Origin: Opitutia bacterium | GTDB lineage: Bacteria > Verrucomicrobiota > Verrucomicrobiia > Opitutales > JANYDI01 | Length of the DNA stretch: 5,950 nucleotides | Direction of reading: 5' to 3' | Assembly (NCBI GenBank): GCA_025363695.1 | Contig: JANYDI010000124.1 | Coordinates: 1-5,950, forward strand | In this document: positions 5,072-5,950 of the stretch, one piece after another | Position numbering within the stretch: position 1 is the first letter of the stretch | How the letters are laid out: every line of letters begins with the position of its first letter | Notes under the pieces: generated by a model | What the model was told of the DNA's origin: nothing | Database searches by the model: none | Seen by the model: the letters and a program-made list of their open reading frames with translations, nothing else | Position numbers and translations under genes: made by a program

Positions 5072-5950
5072 TAAGTCCGCCCATACCAGTTGACAACGCC
5101 GCCAGGGTTTACCATAGCGCGAGCTCTCTTCATATACTTTTCAAACTCCGCGTAGAGCTTCTGCGCAACATCGAAGTTTTGCGAGCTCTGCTGTGCTTTA
5201 TATGCAGCGTAGTATTGAACTGCTACAGTCCAGGGAGAAGGAATAAGCTCTATTGAACTATCATCGGTGAGGGGTTTTACGTCGCAGACACAATCGAGTT
5301 CAATAATGTAGGCCTGATCTGGGACAGGGTAGAGGTAGATGCTGCCAGTTTCGCCCTGGCCAAATTGCGCACAGAAGCGTGGAACGTCAGTGAAGCTGTT
5401 GGTGTAGGTGCGGACCCTCGCCTGGTATTTGGCGAAGCCGTAGCGAATGGCGGAAAAACGAAAAGTGTTCCAAAGAACTGACACATTGCGAATAGCAATG
5501 ATCCCTCCGATGCCGGGTTGATTGCTGAAATCAATCAGCGGAAAGGGGTAGACCTCTTGATTGGGGCTGGTAAGGATGCCGGAAGAGAGGAGAGCGATAG
5601 CTGTTGGAGGGGTTCCGGTAGAGTAGCCCGCACCGCCGAAGCCTATAATTGGGGCAGAGAGGTAACCAGTTCCGGGAAAAGTAACGATGATGTTTGTTGC
5701 TGTGCCGGCGGACGTTACATCGTAAACGCCTGTAGCAAAGGTAGTGTTGCTACCAGTGAAAACAAGTGGGTAGGCTGTTCCAGGTATGCCGCCTGAACCA
5801 GTGAAGTTCACATTAATCGTAATCACTGAACCTACAAAAGGAATTGCCCTTACACATTGACCTTCGGCCGCAATTTGCTGTCTTCCCTCATTGATATAAC
5901 AAATGAGATCGGTCCGGTTGTAGTTCGTTTCCCCTGGATCATTTACAAGG
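5071..5950 (-). CDS. Phage head-tail adaptor (connector) protein, 5' end outside the window
   Basis: Likely the ring protein that joins the portal to the tail tube (T7 gp11 / P22 gp4 role). The frame stays open from a TAA at 5071-5073 to the window edge, so 292 codons are visible and the real start lies beyond 5950. A GTG at 5824-5826 is in frame but is probably internal: the 41 codons before it read as the usual adaptor N-terminus (VNDPGETNYNR...LICYINEGRQQIA). The C-terminal half is also typical: SIYLYPVPD, then LDCVCDVKPLTDD, then a Pro-Trp (SPWTVAVQYYAAYKA) helix, then a Tyr/Lys-rich helix (KLYAEFEKYMKRAR). Between these parts, roughly 5578-5700, lies a Gly/Thr-rich stretch containing PGTGYLSAPIIGFGGAGY, which looks like an inserted beta repeat also found in the next gene. 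The stop overlaps the next ATG (TAATG), so translation is probably coupled. Family assignment is from remembered sequence patterns; the role is inferred from this and from position. Confidence 0.85.
   Translation of the reverse strand, partial: LVNDPGETNYNRTDLICYINEGRQQIAAEGQCVRAIPFVGSVITINVNFTGSGGIPGTAYPLVFTGSNTTFATGVYDVTSAGTATNIIVTFPGTGYLSAPIIGFGGAGYSTGTPPTAIALLSSGILTSPNQEVYPFPLIDFSNQPGIGGIIAIRNVSVLWNTFRFSAIRYGFAKYQARVRTYTNSFTDVPRFCAQFGQGETGSIYLYPVPDQAYIIELDCVCDVKPLTDDSSIELIPSPWTVAVQYYAAYKAQQSSQNFDVAQKLYAEFEKYMKRARAMVNPGGVVNWYGRT

Overview
This window is a stretch of a tailed-phage genome (or a prophage), inside the block of late genes for the tail and ejected proteins. Every gene I can support lies on the minus strand, so transcription runs from 5950 towards 1. 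Genes abut, overlap by a base or are separated by only a few bases. There is no non-coding stretch of any size, no tRNA or rRNA, and no credible promoter, terminator, CRISPR array or insertion sequence. The host cannot be named; a bacterium is implied by the Shine-Dalgarno-like sites and the podovirus-type gene order.

In transcription order the genes are: (1) a 5'-truncated head-tail adaptor (5071 to beyond 5950). (2) A P22 gp10-like tail hub / packaged-DNA stabilisation protein (3038-5071), cut in two by an in-frame amber codon at 4793-4795. (3) A short Pro/Arg-rich reading frame (2965-3036) running into a 112-residue gene (2642-2980), the two meeting at a C-run that has the form of a -1 slippery heptamer. 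(4) A 175-residue protein resembling the GNAT-like proteins of podophages (2112-2639). (5) A Gly-rich 291-residue protein with a helical C-terminus (1233-2108). (6) A 391-residue protein with a Pro/Ala-rich head, a hydrophobic stretch and a long charged helix region (51-1226). (7) The first 16 codons of a further gene (1-48).

The order adaptor, nozzle/hub, small proteins, then several low-complexity helical proteins parallels the T7 order gp11-gp12-gp13-gp14-gp15-gp16, although the hub protein looks more like P22 gp10. The simplest reading is that the first two genes build the short tail on the portal, and the last three encode ejection (internal virion) proteins that leave the capsid with the DNA. 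The adaptor and hub assignments rest on recognisable sequence. The ejection roles rest on composition and position.

The main points of interest are the amber codon in an otherwise continuous essential gene, the C6A frame junction in the next gene, and the same GxGYxSAP beta-rich repeat in two different tail proteins. I did not find a defence system or another clearly new system. The two gene interruptions could also be sequence errors or prophage decay.
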